Shown here piece by piece: positions 22,846 through 34,972 of a stretch of DNA of 53,088 nt. The stretch spans positions 14,132 through 67,219 of the forward strand of contig LSYV01000015.1 of NCBI GenBank assembly GCA_001584585.1. Direction: 5' to 3'. The notes under the pieces were generated by a model. It searched no databases. It saw only the letters and a program-made list of their open reading frames with translations, and had not been told where the DNA came from. The position numbers and the translations under genes are program-made. How positions within the stretch are numbered: the stretch's first letter is position 1; each line of letters begins with the position of its first letter. The DNA is from Gonium pectorale (Eukaryota; Chlorophyta; Chlorophyceae; Chlamydomonadales; Volvocaceae).

Positions 22846-25800
22846 TCACTCGTAGGCAGGCACTATGGACATCGCGCCCAGCTGTCGCCGATCCATGGAG
22901 CGCCGCTCCATTGCCCACACCTGGTCCGGACGTGTCCCGATGCTGACACGCCGTAGTGTCCCCATTCTATTCACCCAGTTTCGCGCCGCAGGCCCCGCGG
23001 TGGGCCGACTGTTGATGCCCTGTGTCGGCGCCGCTGACGCAGCCGCCGCCGCCGCTCCCCCCGTCGATGGCGCGTTGGCAGGTAACCCGGGGTCCATGCC
23101 CTGCCCGCAGCTGGGACACACACACCTCTGGCAGCCGGCGCACTGCACCATCCCGCTGCCGCCGCCCCCGCCGCCAGCGGCTCTGCCTGCAAAGCAGCAG
23201 CAGCAGCACCAGAGGCGCAGCGCCCGTGGAGACGAGGTGGTCACGACGATACGCCTCGTCGTGTATCGTTGTCGTGATACACGACGAGGGGAGGGCAGGG
23301 GCGGGCAATAGAGGAGCAGGGCTGTCGCGTGAGCCGAGGTGCGCGGTGCCTGCCCGAGGGTGCTTTTGCACAATGGCCTTTGATGCGGAAGCGTGCACTT
23401 GACAGGCACATCGCGTATATGGCCAGGCGGAACATAGCGTGCGCAGAGTACGCACAGGAGGACGAAATCACATGTTCGCAGCGCCCGAGCCTTCCCGTGT
23501 GCCACACCGGCGCCAGATCGCCAGGGTATGCGAACCCTACAGTGTCGCGACGGGCATCCAAAAGGGTGCAACGATGAGCTTTCCGCGCGTCGCCGTGCGA
23601 AAGCCATCCCATACGTACCGCCTGGGTTCGCAAACGGCGACGTCATCCCGTCTGCGCCACCGGGTGCTGCCGCCTGTCCGCCGCCTCCCGACCCAAAGCC
23701 TTGAAGCGCAGCTGCCAGGGTCGCAGCGGCCGCGGCCGTTCCGAACGCGCTGCTGCGGCTTGCGAGGGGCGGTTGCGCCGCTGCTGCCTGGCCTCCGTCG
23801 GCTTCCTCCCCGCCCAGCACGCCTCGCGCCAGCGGGGAGGTGAAGGTGTTGCGGCCGCCCGTCACCGTGCGCTCCGTCATGCCGGGGTGCTTGGAGACCG
23901 CGTCCCCGGGGCGGGCTGTGCACACGGCGATGAGCTGCTCTAGGTAGGGCTGCAGGGTGCCGTCCTCGGCCGACGTCTGCCGGGGTGGTGGGCGGATAAG
24001 CTTGTGTCAGTGCGTGGGTGCGATGGGGCTCGGGAGGACAGGACTCCAGAACGGCACCCCCTGCCTTTGCCGCCACGAAAGGCGAGGAAGGAGGACGTGG
24101 GCTGCAAGCGTGCGGCCAGGTGTGTGCCATCCCGCGACGCGGACGGTGCCCCGGGCAGGGCAGGGCAGCTGGACACGACGGAAACCCAGCCCGAGCCGAG
24201 CCGAGCCGAGCCGCGCGCTCGCGACCCACCCTGAAGAGGTCCTGCAGGATCTCCACGGCCTCGTCCTCCGTGGTATGCTCCTGCAGCACAGCAACGGCCA
24301 TGCCAAGAACATAAACCCACATTGCAAGAATCCCGTTTGCCAGGTCTGCCCGAAGCCCGGAAGTGGCACCGACTGCGAAAGTGGCCCTAACTGTGCGAGA
24401 CATTCCCACTCGCAACAATCATGACTGCTGGCGCCCGCTCCCGCGCCCAGGCCCTTCCGCCACCTAGACCCGTCGCCCCTCGCCAGAGTACCGTAGCCGT
24501 GTGCCCATGCAACCCTGTATCTGCACCTTGAGGTGCTTGAGGATGATGGCGGCCAGCTCGCAGAAGTGATCGTCCGGGCTTCAGGCGGGGGCGGGGGCCG
24601 GGGGTGGGAGAAGGGCCCCGACAGCAGCCACCGTTACTTAAGGTTTGGGCCAGTACGAGAGCCCTCCCCCAGCACGCAGCCCCGAGACAAGAGTCCTCGT
24701 ATTGTCCCTGATACGGACCAAGGACGCAGCCATAGAGCCTCAGCTGCCAAGCTCCTCATGCGGCATGCATCGTCAGCACCAACATCACAACACCGTGCCC
24801 ACAGCCCGACCTATAACCTTGGAGGAGCAAGCGCCGGCTCGGCTCACGCCCGGTCGGCTTCCCTCGCCCCCCGGCGGCCGCACCTCTCCAGCCCCTCCCG
24901 CTCGTTCTTTGCTGTGTACACCACCTTGAACTTGATGTACTCGGCCGCCAGCACCCCGATGGCGGGGTACATCCGCAGCAGCGGGTACAGCTCGCCAATG
25001 GTGATGCCCCACAGCCGGCAGGGAGTCACGGTGCGCAGCGTCCAGGGGCGCACCCTGCACGGGCCCCCGGCGACGCCGACGGCGATGACGCGCGTGTGAG
25101 GGGGTGGCGGCGGTATGAACACGCTACAAAGCGTTGCAGTGTTGCCAGCATGGGCGGAACGGCACTACCCCTCACCCATAACGCGCTGTGCAGCGCCTGT
25201 TTGCGTCCGCGACTTCAATAACCCGACACTCTCACCCGAGCGCCCAGCACCCTCCCAAACTCTGCCGACCGTTGGCCGCCCCGGCGCGCGCCCCTCCCGC
25301 CTACCCCGCCCACCGGCGTACCTGCACGCCTCTATCACGTCGCCCAGCAGCACGCTCTCCCCCAGCAGCCGTGGCGTCTCGGAGGCGTCGATAGAGACGT
25401 TGCCCTCCCTACGGCGGCGGCGGCACCCAGCAGCCGGGGTCGCGCATCGCATGAGCACGTCACCACGCACCCCCTCATGCAGAGGGACGCCAGGCCCCAT
25501 TTGAGGGGAGCGGATAGCATGCGGATTCAAAAGGGCACAGCCCCGCGGCCCCGCTCCGACTCACTTGTAGCGCACCGCCTCCACCGTGCCCTCGTGCAGC
25601 AGCCAGAAACACCCCGCGATGTCGCCCTGTTGGCACAGGTCCTCGCCTGCAGCGGGCGCATAACAGGAATCAGGGCGTGGGTGGGGAACATGTGAGCTCT
25701 AAGCACCACCGCTTCACCCATGCTCGATTGGTTTGCCGCCGACCTGCCCTGGCCACTCTGCATCTATATGGTAACTTAGCCCTTCCCTTCGAAGCAAGCA

Positions 25801-28800
25801 TGCGTGGCAACTGGCAAGGGGTGAACCAGGGTGGCCCACATGGCGCGACCCGACCCGTTGGCTACGCGCCGGGGTGCGGGTCCGGGGTGCAGGTCCGGGG
25901 TGCAGGTCCGGCGAACACCCCACGACGCGCACCTGCCGGTAGTCGGAGCGGCCGCATGTTCTCCGCCATCAATTGCTGCGGGCAGCCGCGGGGTGTGCGC
26001 ATGGCGCGTCAGGGAGGTCAGCGCCCAGGGCAGCCTAGGGCATGGCCTCGAAAGCGCACGCACCGTGCCACTACTGCATGTAGCAGGGCTCAAAGCAGCA
26101 TGCATCCCCCCCGCCGCCGCCCGTCCGACCCGCCGCCCCCCCCCCGCCCGGCGCCCCCCGCCTTGCCCGCCCGCCCGCCTGGCGCACCTGCAGGTCCTCC
26201 GGCAGCTCCATGAGTATGTGCACATCCGCCATGAGCGGCACGCACATGGAGCGAGCCACCTTGGCCCGCAGCCGGCTGGGCAGCTCGTGCATGACGGCCG
26301 AGTCGATCGAGTCCTCCTCCTTGCGCCCGTACTTGTCCGCATAGAAGTTCTGGTGGCGAGGGAGGTAAAAGGCACAACGTTCATAACAATTAACCGTTCG
26401 CCACCGGTGTACATATGAGCTCGAAACAGCGACACCCGGACCAAGGGAAAGCGGGCGTGGCTGAGCTTGCGGCCCATGCGGGCAACGGGACGGGCAGCCA
26501 AAGGGGTTTTGGTGAAGCAGTGCCATTTCAGCCGTGCGAGACGCCACGGGACCCGACACACCGATGACATGTTTTGTACAGGGAAAGCACGTGTTGAAAA
26601 GGAAAACGCATACGACGAGCGTAAGCGCGAAATTGATGGCGTCGTTGTAGGACCCAGCTCCAGAGGAAGTCGAAGCACGTGTGGTCATCGGGCCTCTTGA
26701 ACAGCATGCGCCAGGTGGGCCTATGGTGGGGTCGTTCCCCCTGTTCCCCGGGACCGAATGGGCCTAGGGCAGCTCACCTGCACCTGCTTCCGGATGTCGG
26801 CCGGAAGCGACCGATGCTCCGCCCAGTCCATGACGTGCATGATCTTCTGGCGGGAGGCGTACGCCTGCGGGGAGGGAGGCGAGCGGCAATGCACCGCAAC
26901 ACACATGGACAACGGAGCCCACCCACCGAGTGCTACTGGAGGATGAGGCAGCATGAGGCAAGCGGCACTCCCGCCGCTGTGTTTGCATGCCTGGCACCCC
27001 TCCCAACGAACGGCATGGAACCCCCCGGGCCAGCGTGCTTGCCTTGCGACGCATGGCATACATTCGCTTGCCAAGATCGGCCGCTGACGCCAGGAACAGC
27101 GCAACATCTTCCGCGCGCGAGAGCGCGTTCCTGCGTCGTGCAAACGACCCCCCTCCTTTAGTCCCTACCCTCCCCTTTCTCGCCTTCCAAGTCTAGGATC
27201 CCCGCTTCCGCGCCCCGCTTCCGCAGCCCCGCTCCGTTCCGTGCCAGGTTCCGAAGCCGCACGCCTCCGTGACACGAGCACCCGCACGCCACGCAGAAGC
27301 CGCGCCGCTGCCGCCTTCTCTTTCACTACACCCGCTCCCGCTCCCTGCTGCGCCGTACCTTGTGCGCCTCCACGGTTGCCCTGCTGAGCGCATTTCCGAT
27401 GGACGCCACCAGCACGCCGAACATAATCATGCCACCCAGCATCGCCACGTTGGCCACCACCTGCTCCGCCAGGCTGCGGGGCTGGAAGTCGCCGAAGCCG
27501 GTAGTGGTGGCCTACGGAGCAGGGGAGTGCGGGACGTGCAGGCGCGCAGGGGGGTAGGGGAAGAAGGAAAACGGGTCGCGTCGCAGGCCGGAAGGGGGGA
27601 CCGGCGCTGGAAATAAAGGAGCCGAGCAACAAGCGGGGACTGAGCAGTCGCGGGAGCAGCGCGGTTGCCGACAGGCAATGAATGTGCACTACCGGCAGTT
27701 AAAAAACTACTCACTGGGGGCTGCGCGGCAGGGTAGGGTTCCCCCGCAGTCTACCCCCGCAGTATACCCCAGGCCCAAGGCGCGCTGGCGTTGGGGCAGA
27801 ATCAAGGCGTCAGCGACTGGCTCCTCTCACCGTGACTACCATCCAGTAGACGGCGCTGTACCACTGGTACAGCGGCGAGGCGGTCGGCACGTTGGCCCAC
27901 GAGACTGCAGTCATCCAGCTCTTGTCGTAGCCCTGGAAACGTGAGGGATTGGACAGGCATGGCGAAGAACCCACCGCTAACGTGCATGGGCGGTGACGTG
28001 ATTTAAAAACCTGGATCGACGCGGGGCGGCAGTCTCCCCCACCTACTGCTGCAAAGGTCTGATGCAAGCACGCAATAACTCTCGCCACCGTATGTAAACT
28101 CCCATCCACTTACACCCCCCTGAGACTACAGTACACATGCAGTCGGCCGCACCCAACAACCGCCGCCGCGGCCGCTACCCGCCGCACACACCCCGCCGCA
28201 GCACCAGCGCCTGCGTGAGACAGCGCCCTCCGGCCCCGCCTCCCTCGCGCCCAGTGTCCTCGCTCCAACACTCCAACCTGACATGGGCTACTTCCATGTG
28301 CGGCTTGCCTTCGTGCACACTGCTGAGCTAGCCGCAATTCGTAAGGCTTCCTGTCAAATCCGCAACGCGGCTGCCGCATCGCGCTACGCCCTAGGCAGCA
28401 TTCCGCACGCCTCCATCAAGTGCGGCACTGCACCGGTTGACGGCCTGGACAGCTAAGCCCGTAGCACAGCAAACGCGCAGGACCGATGGCGCACGCCCGG
28501 ATACAAGTGTGCTGACAAGCCATCGCCCCCCCCAAAGCACACACCGTCCGCCCGCACCCGCCCGCCGCACCTCAAAGTACGCGCACAGCACCATGATGCA
28601 GGCGAGCAGGTTGATGGCCACTGCCAGCTGGTACGCCAGGAAAATCGAGTACAGCACAGTCACCGACAGGTAGCGCGCGATGGCGCTGTCCTGGAAGCGG
28701 CCTGAGAGGGAGTCCATGTACACCATCTGCAAGCGGGTAGGGCCGAGCCGGGGCGGGCCGGGGCAGGTTGGGGAGCACGTGGTTGATAGCAAAAAGTGGA

Positions 28801-31800
28801 CGCCCTGCGCAAGGAGACTCGGAGCGCGGGCAGGGCTAGGGGGCAGGAGCTGCCCGAGCTGGGCGGCGCAGGGCGCCACGAAGGGGGCGACGGCACCCGC
28901 AGCCCCGCCAGTACCAAGACGGGAAGCCGCCGCCTCAGCGCGCACAGCTCCAGCCTTTTCTAGTTCATACTCCTTAGTTCCACATCTCCCTCCCTCAGTT
29001 TTGAACCTTCCAGTCCCTGCCCAGCCGGCGGAAGCAGCGACCCATGGGTCCAGCCCAGCAGTTGCCGCAGCCCAGAGGCCCGCCTGGGTACCTTTGTGAT
29101 GCTGAGCAGCCGCACCATCCGCAGCAGCCGCAGCAGCGACAGGCAGTTGACCCAGCCCTTGTTGAGATGGAAATGATCGCTGCCGATGAGCACCACCACC
29201 AGGTACACAAACGGCACCGACGCCACAAAGTCCAGCCAGAACCGCCCGTAGCGCGCGTACAGCCACGCCACTAGCCGGCCGTCCACCACCGTGCGCTTGC
29301 GGTAACCGTGCGTCGCCACCACGCCGATCTGGCGGTGCGGGCAAGTGGTTGTGGGGCCGTACCGTGCCTTTCAACGAGGCAAAAGGCATAGGGGCGTCCG
29401 AGCACGTAGCATGGGTGGGGTTGTCCTGAGCTGTGCGGTGGGCAAGCCGCGGTGTGCATGCGTGTGTTTTCCTATGCGTGACGGAGCGCAGAAAAGAAGT
29501 CGAAGAGGTAGCTAGCAAGGGCGTCCTAGCCGGCAGCCCGTGAACCCCTTATTGCGCCCGACCCAACAAAATGTATGTGTTATGTATGTGCTACGGTATG
29601 CTCAAAACAGTTCTATACAAGACAAAATGTATGTGTGTGTGCGGCCACGACGCAAGCACCAGAGAGGGTCAAACCAGCTTGCCAAGGCGCAAGCAGCACC
29701 GCACGCGGGGTGGGCCGGTCATGCGGCATGCCGCGCAAAGCTGCGCTGCCGGCTGTGCAGGGTGGCGCCGGCTGGGCGGCTCACCTGCCGGGGCAGGGGC
29801 CAGGGCCGGGCGGCTCACCTGGAAGCCGAGCAGCACGTTCAGAAAATACAGCATGCCGCCCGCCAGGTCGCTGCTGGTGCAGCCCGAGGACAGCTTGCCG
29901 TACTCAGCTGTACAGAACGCCACCTGGGTCGGCAAGTTAAGAGCAACAGCTTCAGGAATTGCGACATAGGCCACCATGCAGCAGTGGTCGCGTTGCGATG
30001 CGGCAATGCAATGGTTCTTCCGCCCCAGGCAGGCAGCAGCCGCGTGGCTTCATGTCGCACAGGCCATGCGCCCCTCGAGAAGGCATAGGCGGGGCGTGAG
30101 CCCATAGCGAATCATTCTCATGTTAAGCAGAAGTCCTCTCAGAGGTGGCCGCGGAGCCTGCTGGCGGGAGCCATGCCCAGGCGACCCGCGCTCACGTTCA
30201 TGGGGACCCAGAAGGCGGTGTAGGTGAGGTCCAGCAGCAGGATGGCCATTGTCCACAATACGGCAAAGGGGTTGTACGGCTGGATCACGGGAAGACCGAA
30301 CACGGAACGCCGACTGCGGTGGGAGCGAAGGGCGGCACCGTGTGTGAGTTGGATGGAGCTCTGGCCGCGATGCCGTGCCAGTGTTAAGCACTTGCCTTTG
30401 GCGGGCCTGACGCGCCGGCTTGCGCACCGCACCTCAGCTCATGCAACAAAACAGATCACGCACGACTGCAGGCGTCCATGGTCCCATGGCTGTACGGCCG
30501 CTGCGCCAGCGCCGTCGAGGAACAAGCCCCGGACTAGGCTCAAGCCCAGGGCCCATTCCCGAGCCCCGCCCTGCTCGACGCCCACGCGAGGGCCCACTCA
30601 CGGCTTGCGCTCCAGTGGCTCCTGCGCGTGCCCCTCCTCGGCCGCACGGTGGTCCTCGTTCCCCGAGGCGAGCAGGGAGTTGCGCGCGAAGTCCCCAGCG
30701 ATAGTCGCGTAGCCGGTCCTGTCATGGAATAAAAGGTGGACCATCGCGGGCAGGTAACAAGCAACCACGAATGCAGATGTTGGGGGGCAACGCCCGCGAC
30801 AGCGAGGAAAATCCCCCTCGAGCCTCGCCGCGGGAGCACTGCTATGATGGTAATGGATTATATGTCCGCCGTGCCCACGCGCGACTGGCGGATTTCACGG
30901 CTTGGCGCACGAAGGACACAGGGCGTGGTCGTCCCCGAAATGCACGGCGGCAGCCCCCTCCTCAGTGCATCCAAGCGGGCCCCGTTCCATCGGACTGCAT
31001 GCAAGCGGCGCAAGGCGTTTACCACCAGTGCACCCAATTGCAGAGCTGGCAACTGGGCAGCCGGGCAGCAGCAGCTGTTGCTACCACAGAGCTCGTGACA
31101 CAACGGAGCTACGCACTAGAGCCAGAGCCGCGCTACTCACTGCCAGAACTGGCCATCTGGGTTGCCAAACCGCATCCACGCACTGGCGGGAACGTCCACG
31201 TGCCGCGCCAGCAGAGCCTTAAAGCCCTGGTCCTCTGCGGAGAGCGTGGTGGCGGTTTCAAGGTGGGCGGCCAAGCACTCGGGGCAGGCCGGCGGTGGCG
31301 GCGTCACGTCGGGGCGTGCGCCGCCACCGGACAGCGCCACTGTGTTATGACGCACGACGGGGTGGCTCTGGGCGGGAGAGGCTGCGCATCCCCGCACCGC
31401 GTGCACCGGGCATTGTCCCAAGCCCGCACGCCCGCCAGCGGCGACGGGATGCTCGGCGCATCGCGCCATGGGGATGCGACTAGGTGCAAAATCGCATGAT
31501 ATGCACAGGTGTACGGGTCAAGGGTGCGCGGGATGGTAGGGACATGCAGTGGACGGCAAACCCGGTTGGCCTAACCGCGAATGACCAACGAAGAGCCAAG
31601 GTACGTGGATTGCGCAGCGCACGTCTTCCCGTGGGCTGCATCCGGGTTGCTAGCCGAGCGGCCAGTTGGGTCGCACGATCCGAGGAAGGCGAACGATCGC
31701 GAGGCCTGACTGGCCGTTGGCGAGCGGCAGCCCGACCCACGGGCGCTGAAGAAGCGCCAGCTGCGCTGTTTCATCAACGGCTACTACACACCGGCTTCAA

Positions 31801-32217
31801 GTCTGCCGCAGCTGCGACCACTGCGAGGCCGCGGTGCGCCCCGATCAGGTACGGTACCTGCGCACCTTCATTCACATAGTCCTGCGCCTCCGATTTCTTG
31901 ACCAGGGTGTCGCTGAGCCATTTGGCCTGCAGCTTGCCCAGGTCTATCAGCTGCCGCCCCGACTGCTGGATCTTGGCCACCAGGCTAGTCCGGCCCAGGC
32001 TGCCCGTGTGCTGCCGGGCCGATGCGTTGCGCTGGTAGCGCGACGTCGTGCTGAGGCTGGCATGGGCCAACGGCGGCCCCGCGTCGCGGCTTGACCCGGC
32101 GCCGCCGCGGATGGGCGCGGCTGTGCGCGCCAAGGAGCCGGGCCCGGTTTCCCCGGGGGAGAAGGCTGACAGCTTGTCATACTCGGGCACGGGCTTCAGC
32201 TCGAGCGAGCGCCTTCC
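22846..32217 (-). CDS. Voltage-gated-type K+ channel with cyclic-nucleotide-binding-like domain
   Basis: Six-transmembrane channel of the CNG/HCN/EAG/plant-KAT superfamily. Phase-consistent exons (minus): 32217-31866, 31234-31141, 30718-30602, 30313-30196 (S1), a missing or short link, 29923-29819 (S2), 29328-29092 (S3-S4, LLRLLRMVRLLSITK), 28726-28571 (S5), 27932-27831 (pore helix), 27511-27359 (filter TTTGFGD and S6), 26864-26778 (C-linker), 26349-26188, 25975-25933, 25646-25565, 25408-25322, 25054-24925 (CNBD-like). Less certain exons follow near 24570-24520 and 24285-24233, then 23985-22846 in parts, ending in VQCAGCQRCVCPSCGQGM and a stop at 22846. S4 arginines every third residue indicate voltage sensing, and GFGD suggests K+ selectivity. 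The CNBD keeps LRLPAGEDLCQQGD and LLGESVLLGD but has RPWTLRTVT where the phosphate-binding Arg-Ala-Thr is usual, so ligand binding is doubtful. Start not fixed; MNLPAPF just upstream is a candidate. Confidence 0.87.
23254..23289. repeat. Perfect inverted repeat (14-bp arms, 8-nt loop)
   Basis: Arm CCTCGTCGTGTATC (23254-23267) and its exact complement (23276-23289) flank an 8-nt loop. The hairpin lies in the 3' part of the channel gene, in what is probably an intron, just before the Cys-rich C-terminal exon. A partly overlapping copy of the left arm (GACGATACG, 23245-23253) could extend or compete with the stem. Confidence 0.9.
24189..24213. repeat. Pentanucleotide tandem repeat CCGAG
   Basis: The five-base unit CCGAG is repeated about five times, probably in an intron of the channel gene next to the exon coding EHTTEDEAVEILQDLF. 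It may vary in length. Confidence 0.8.
25871..25911. repeat. 13-bp tandem repeat, unit GGGGTGCAGGTCC, three copies
   Basis: The unit occurs three times in succession, the first with one change (GGGGTGCGGGTCC). It lies in a channel-gene intron, about 22 nt downstream (minus strand) of the short CNBD exon 25975-25933. The units read GGACCTGCACCCC on the transcribed strand. Confidence 0.9.
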
Positions 32218-33534
32218 CTGCGCGGGGCGGGGGGTTCGGACGCAAAAGGGGGCGGGAAGGTTCATGCGACTGGGCCGATGGCATGAGCACCAAAATCTGC
32301 TGGAGTTGGAGCCGCAGGCACTGGAGGCGGCAGCGGCACACGAGAGGGGCAGGGAGGTTGAGGGAAGGACACAGAGTGCACGGGGTACTCCGAGCACCCC
32401 AGCCGGCACCCCACACATCCATATGGGCGGCAATCCGCTCTGCCCAAAATCTCTGCCCAGGTATGAGCCAAGTGTTCGGCGGCCATGCGCACCAGGCAAG
32501 TGCACTTACTGCCCGCACGTGCATGGCATGAACGAACCCGGGGGCAGAAGGCAGTGCTTTAGCCGTTGGCTTTACATGACACCAATGAATACCTGGTGCA
32601 CCCCCGATGTGGAGGACACAGCCTATGGCTCACAGAAGCCGGAGGAAGCTCATTCGCCCTGACGCACCGACATAGTTTTACTGCAAGGCTCACGAGCTCA
32701 AGCCCACTAGCTCAAGCAGCTCAGTCGAACATCCATGTGCGCCGTCCGCAATGACGCCACAGGCTTCTCCCTTATGCGTTCACTCGCTGGAGTGGTCTTT
32801 TTAATAAGCAATCCCAAGCCTTAATCACTCAGGGTACAGTCAGGTTAAAGATATGCAGAGCGAGTGAGGCCAATGCACATCAAACGAACTCATGTTGGTA
32901 TTGGCAGACAGGTGGTGATGCAATGTGATTTCCCGATCCTTGGTATTAAGAATGGGGCATGGAGTGTCCTCCTTGGCACGCCTCTCCACCCGCTGTACCT
33001 GTCGTACACCACCGGTACGTGAATCGTGATGGGGTAACTGAGGGGCACGCGAGTCGTTACAATTCGTTTGCGGGGAACGTGGCGGAAAGTGACAGACGTT
33101 ATACTTGTGAACATCCAGCAAATCGTAAGGCACCAAGGTGTCGCCGGGCCCTAGCTGCAGGCACATCTCTGTAACTGCCTTTGCTTCACGCCGTTTCTCT
33201 GCATCCATGCCTCTGCATCCCTGCCTCTGTGCCTGTTTGCATGCACTTGCCGCTGTTCCGCACGTGCCCCTACAGGCGGTGTGGATCTGCCCTCCAGACC
33301 GCCGCCTGTCCCTCATGGGCCCTTGGCTTTATCGCCGTCGCCTCGTTCCTTGGCCCCGTTTCCCCGAGCCCGTGCGTGTAGGACCCGCTGCCGTACCCGG
33401 GCCCCTCCACCTCGCCCGAGCAGACTGCCGCCCCTCTCTTTTCTGCCAGTCCATCGGCGGCCAACTACGGGGACGGGAGTGCTATGGCCTGCTTCTGCGC
33501 GCCAACCCTGTCCACATGCCCGCGACTGCTTCGA

Positions 33535-33660
33535 GCACAGACGGTTCCTAAATCCATGTTTCTGTCGTCCATTCCAGGTCTGTTTTACGCCAATCGGCGG
33601 TTCGGGGATGCGGGCTGGGCGCCCTGCGAATGGTAACCGCGGGCCGCCGATGGACTGGTA
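33535..33660 (+). repeat. Left part of a long repeat copy, paralogous to 50140-50225
   Basis: Shares ACGGTTCCT, ATTCCAGGTCTGT (33571-33583 and 50175-50187) and TGGTAACCGC (33631-33640 and 50214-50223), in the same order and spacing, with the block just before copy R1. It runs toward the assembly gap. Confidence 0.6.
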
Positions 33661-33730
33661 ACCTCGCCGACCGCTCACCGGACCCTCGCACCTTCTACTT
33701 ATAGTCAGGTAACTATTCTGGTGACACACC

Positions 33731-34134
33731 NNNNNNNNNNNNNNNNNNNNNNNNNNNNNNNNNNNNNNNNNNNNNNNNNNNNNNNNNNNNNNNNNNNNNN
33801 NNNNNNNNNNNNNNNNNNNNNNNNNNNNNNNNNNNNNNNNNNNNNNNNNNNNNNNNNNNNNNNNNNNNNNNNNNNNNNNNNNNNNNNNNNNNNNNNNNNN
33901 NNNNNNNNNNNNNNNNNNNNNNNNNNNNNNNNNNNNNNNNNNNNNNNNNNNNNNNNNNNNNNNNNNNNNNNNNNNNNNNNNNNNNNNNNNNNNNNNNNNN
34001 NNNNNNNNNNNNNNNNNNNNNNNNNNNNNNNNNNNNNNNNNNNNNNNNNNNNNNNNNNNNNNNNNNNNNNNNNNNNNNNNNNNNNNNNNNNNNNNNNNNN
34101 NNNNNNNNNNNNNNNNNNNNNNNNNNNNNNNNNN
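33731..34134. other. Assembly gap of 404 Ns
   Basis: The run of N is bounded on the left by the long repeat block and on the right by the end of the repeat core (TGTATGTCCGTAGAGG). The gap therefore sits inside a repeat copy. Confidence 1.
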
Positions 34135-34215
34135 AGGTGTGTATGTCCGTAGAGGCTGCCTTCCCCGTTTCTGGTTCTCTCTTTTGTAACGTTCACATAG
34201 AAAAAAACATGGAAA
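34135..34215 (+). repeat. Dispersed repeat family, copy R4 (truncated by the gap)
   Basis: Begins at the gap edge with GTGTGTATGTCCGTAGAGGC, matching the block at 50416-50435. It continues through a diverged pyrimidine tract and an A-rich run. The core to its left is lost in the Ns. Confidence 0.7.
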
Positions 34216-34720
34216 AACGGGGCATTGCCACACACGTTCAACCTGGTACCATGGTACCAATGTGCACGCCAAAGTCCGCGCACGCTGTGCAATTGCCCGT
34301 CCCAGCGCCATAGTCCACCAGGAAGCACGCCATGTCGCGGAGCGCCGTCTTTTTTAGACACGCGACCTGCTGCACTTATTTAGAGGTGTGCGTGGCGTGT
34401 GCGCGTCTCCCGAGTACCGCCATCGGCAACATGCCTGCGCTTGTACCTGTGCCTCGTGACGGAACACATGCTGGCCGCCCCCCCCATTCATGTGCAACAC
34501 CCGTAGTCTGAGTCGTTAAACGGTCCAACTGCAGAATGCACTGCCCATCAAGCCAGTTGGTTTGAAAGCTCCAAAATGACGCCACTCTGTGGCAGCAGCG
34601 GATGGCATGTGCAGCCGCCAGAGCATGCGGTGTCCGACACTGCCGTAAACCAACCATCTGAACACCAACCCGAAATCATGCACCAAGGCAGCTACTTGCC
34701 AAGTCTTTGACTCCCCAACA

Positions 34721-34725
34721 TTACA
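34721..34725 (-). promoter_or_regulatory. Candidate poly(A) signal TGTAA for rbfA
   Basis: TTACA on the plus strand is TGTAA on the coding strand, about 250 nt after the rbfA stop at 34973, a typical algal distance. Confidence 0.4.
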
Positions 34726-34972
34726 CTAATTAGGCTTTACTGGCGCTCACGCAGGCCCGCGACTAATCATGTGCCACACTTTAAAAGGGTGCTGGAACCA
34801 ATGACCAAGCGGAAGGACACGTCGCCTTCCACTCGCAACCGTGCTTAGAGCGCTCAATGCAGAGCTGGAGCATCGTCTGCTGAAACGGAAGGCATGCGGT
34901 CGACAATTTACTAACTACAGCGTGTCAGCGTCCCGATAGGATGCGCGGCCCGCGCTTCGACCGCTTGCAGAG

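Larger units (their letters stand above)
32218..34972. other. Intergenic; repeat block, assembly gap, no gene recognised
   Basis: The left part may hold the channel's first exon and promoter. A diverged repeat block (33535-33660), a 404-N gap and repeat fragment R4 follow. The right part is downstream of rbfA. The open frames spanning the Ns are artefacts. Confidence 0.5.

Noticed and set aside
22846..24418. Minus frames of 293-359 codons read as a single exon
   Set aside because: They contain good internal donors and acceptors, a hairpin and Arg-rich out-of-frame stretches. Only parts are likely channel exons.
33313..34361. Open frames of 143 to 332 codons across 33.3-34.4 kb
   Set aside because: They read through the N run, so most of their length is unknown sequence.
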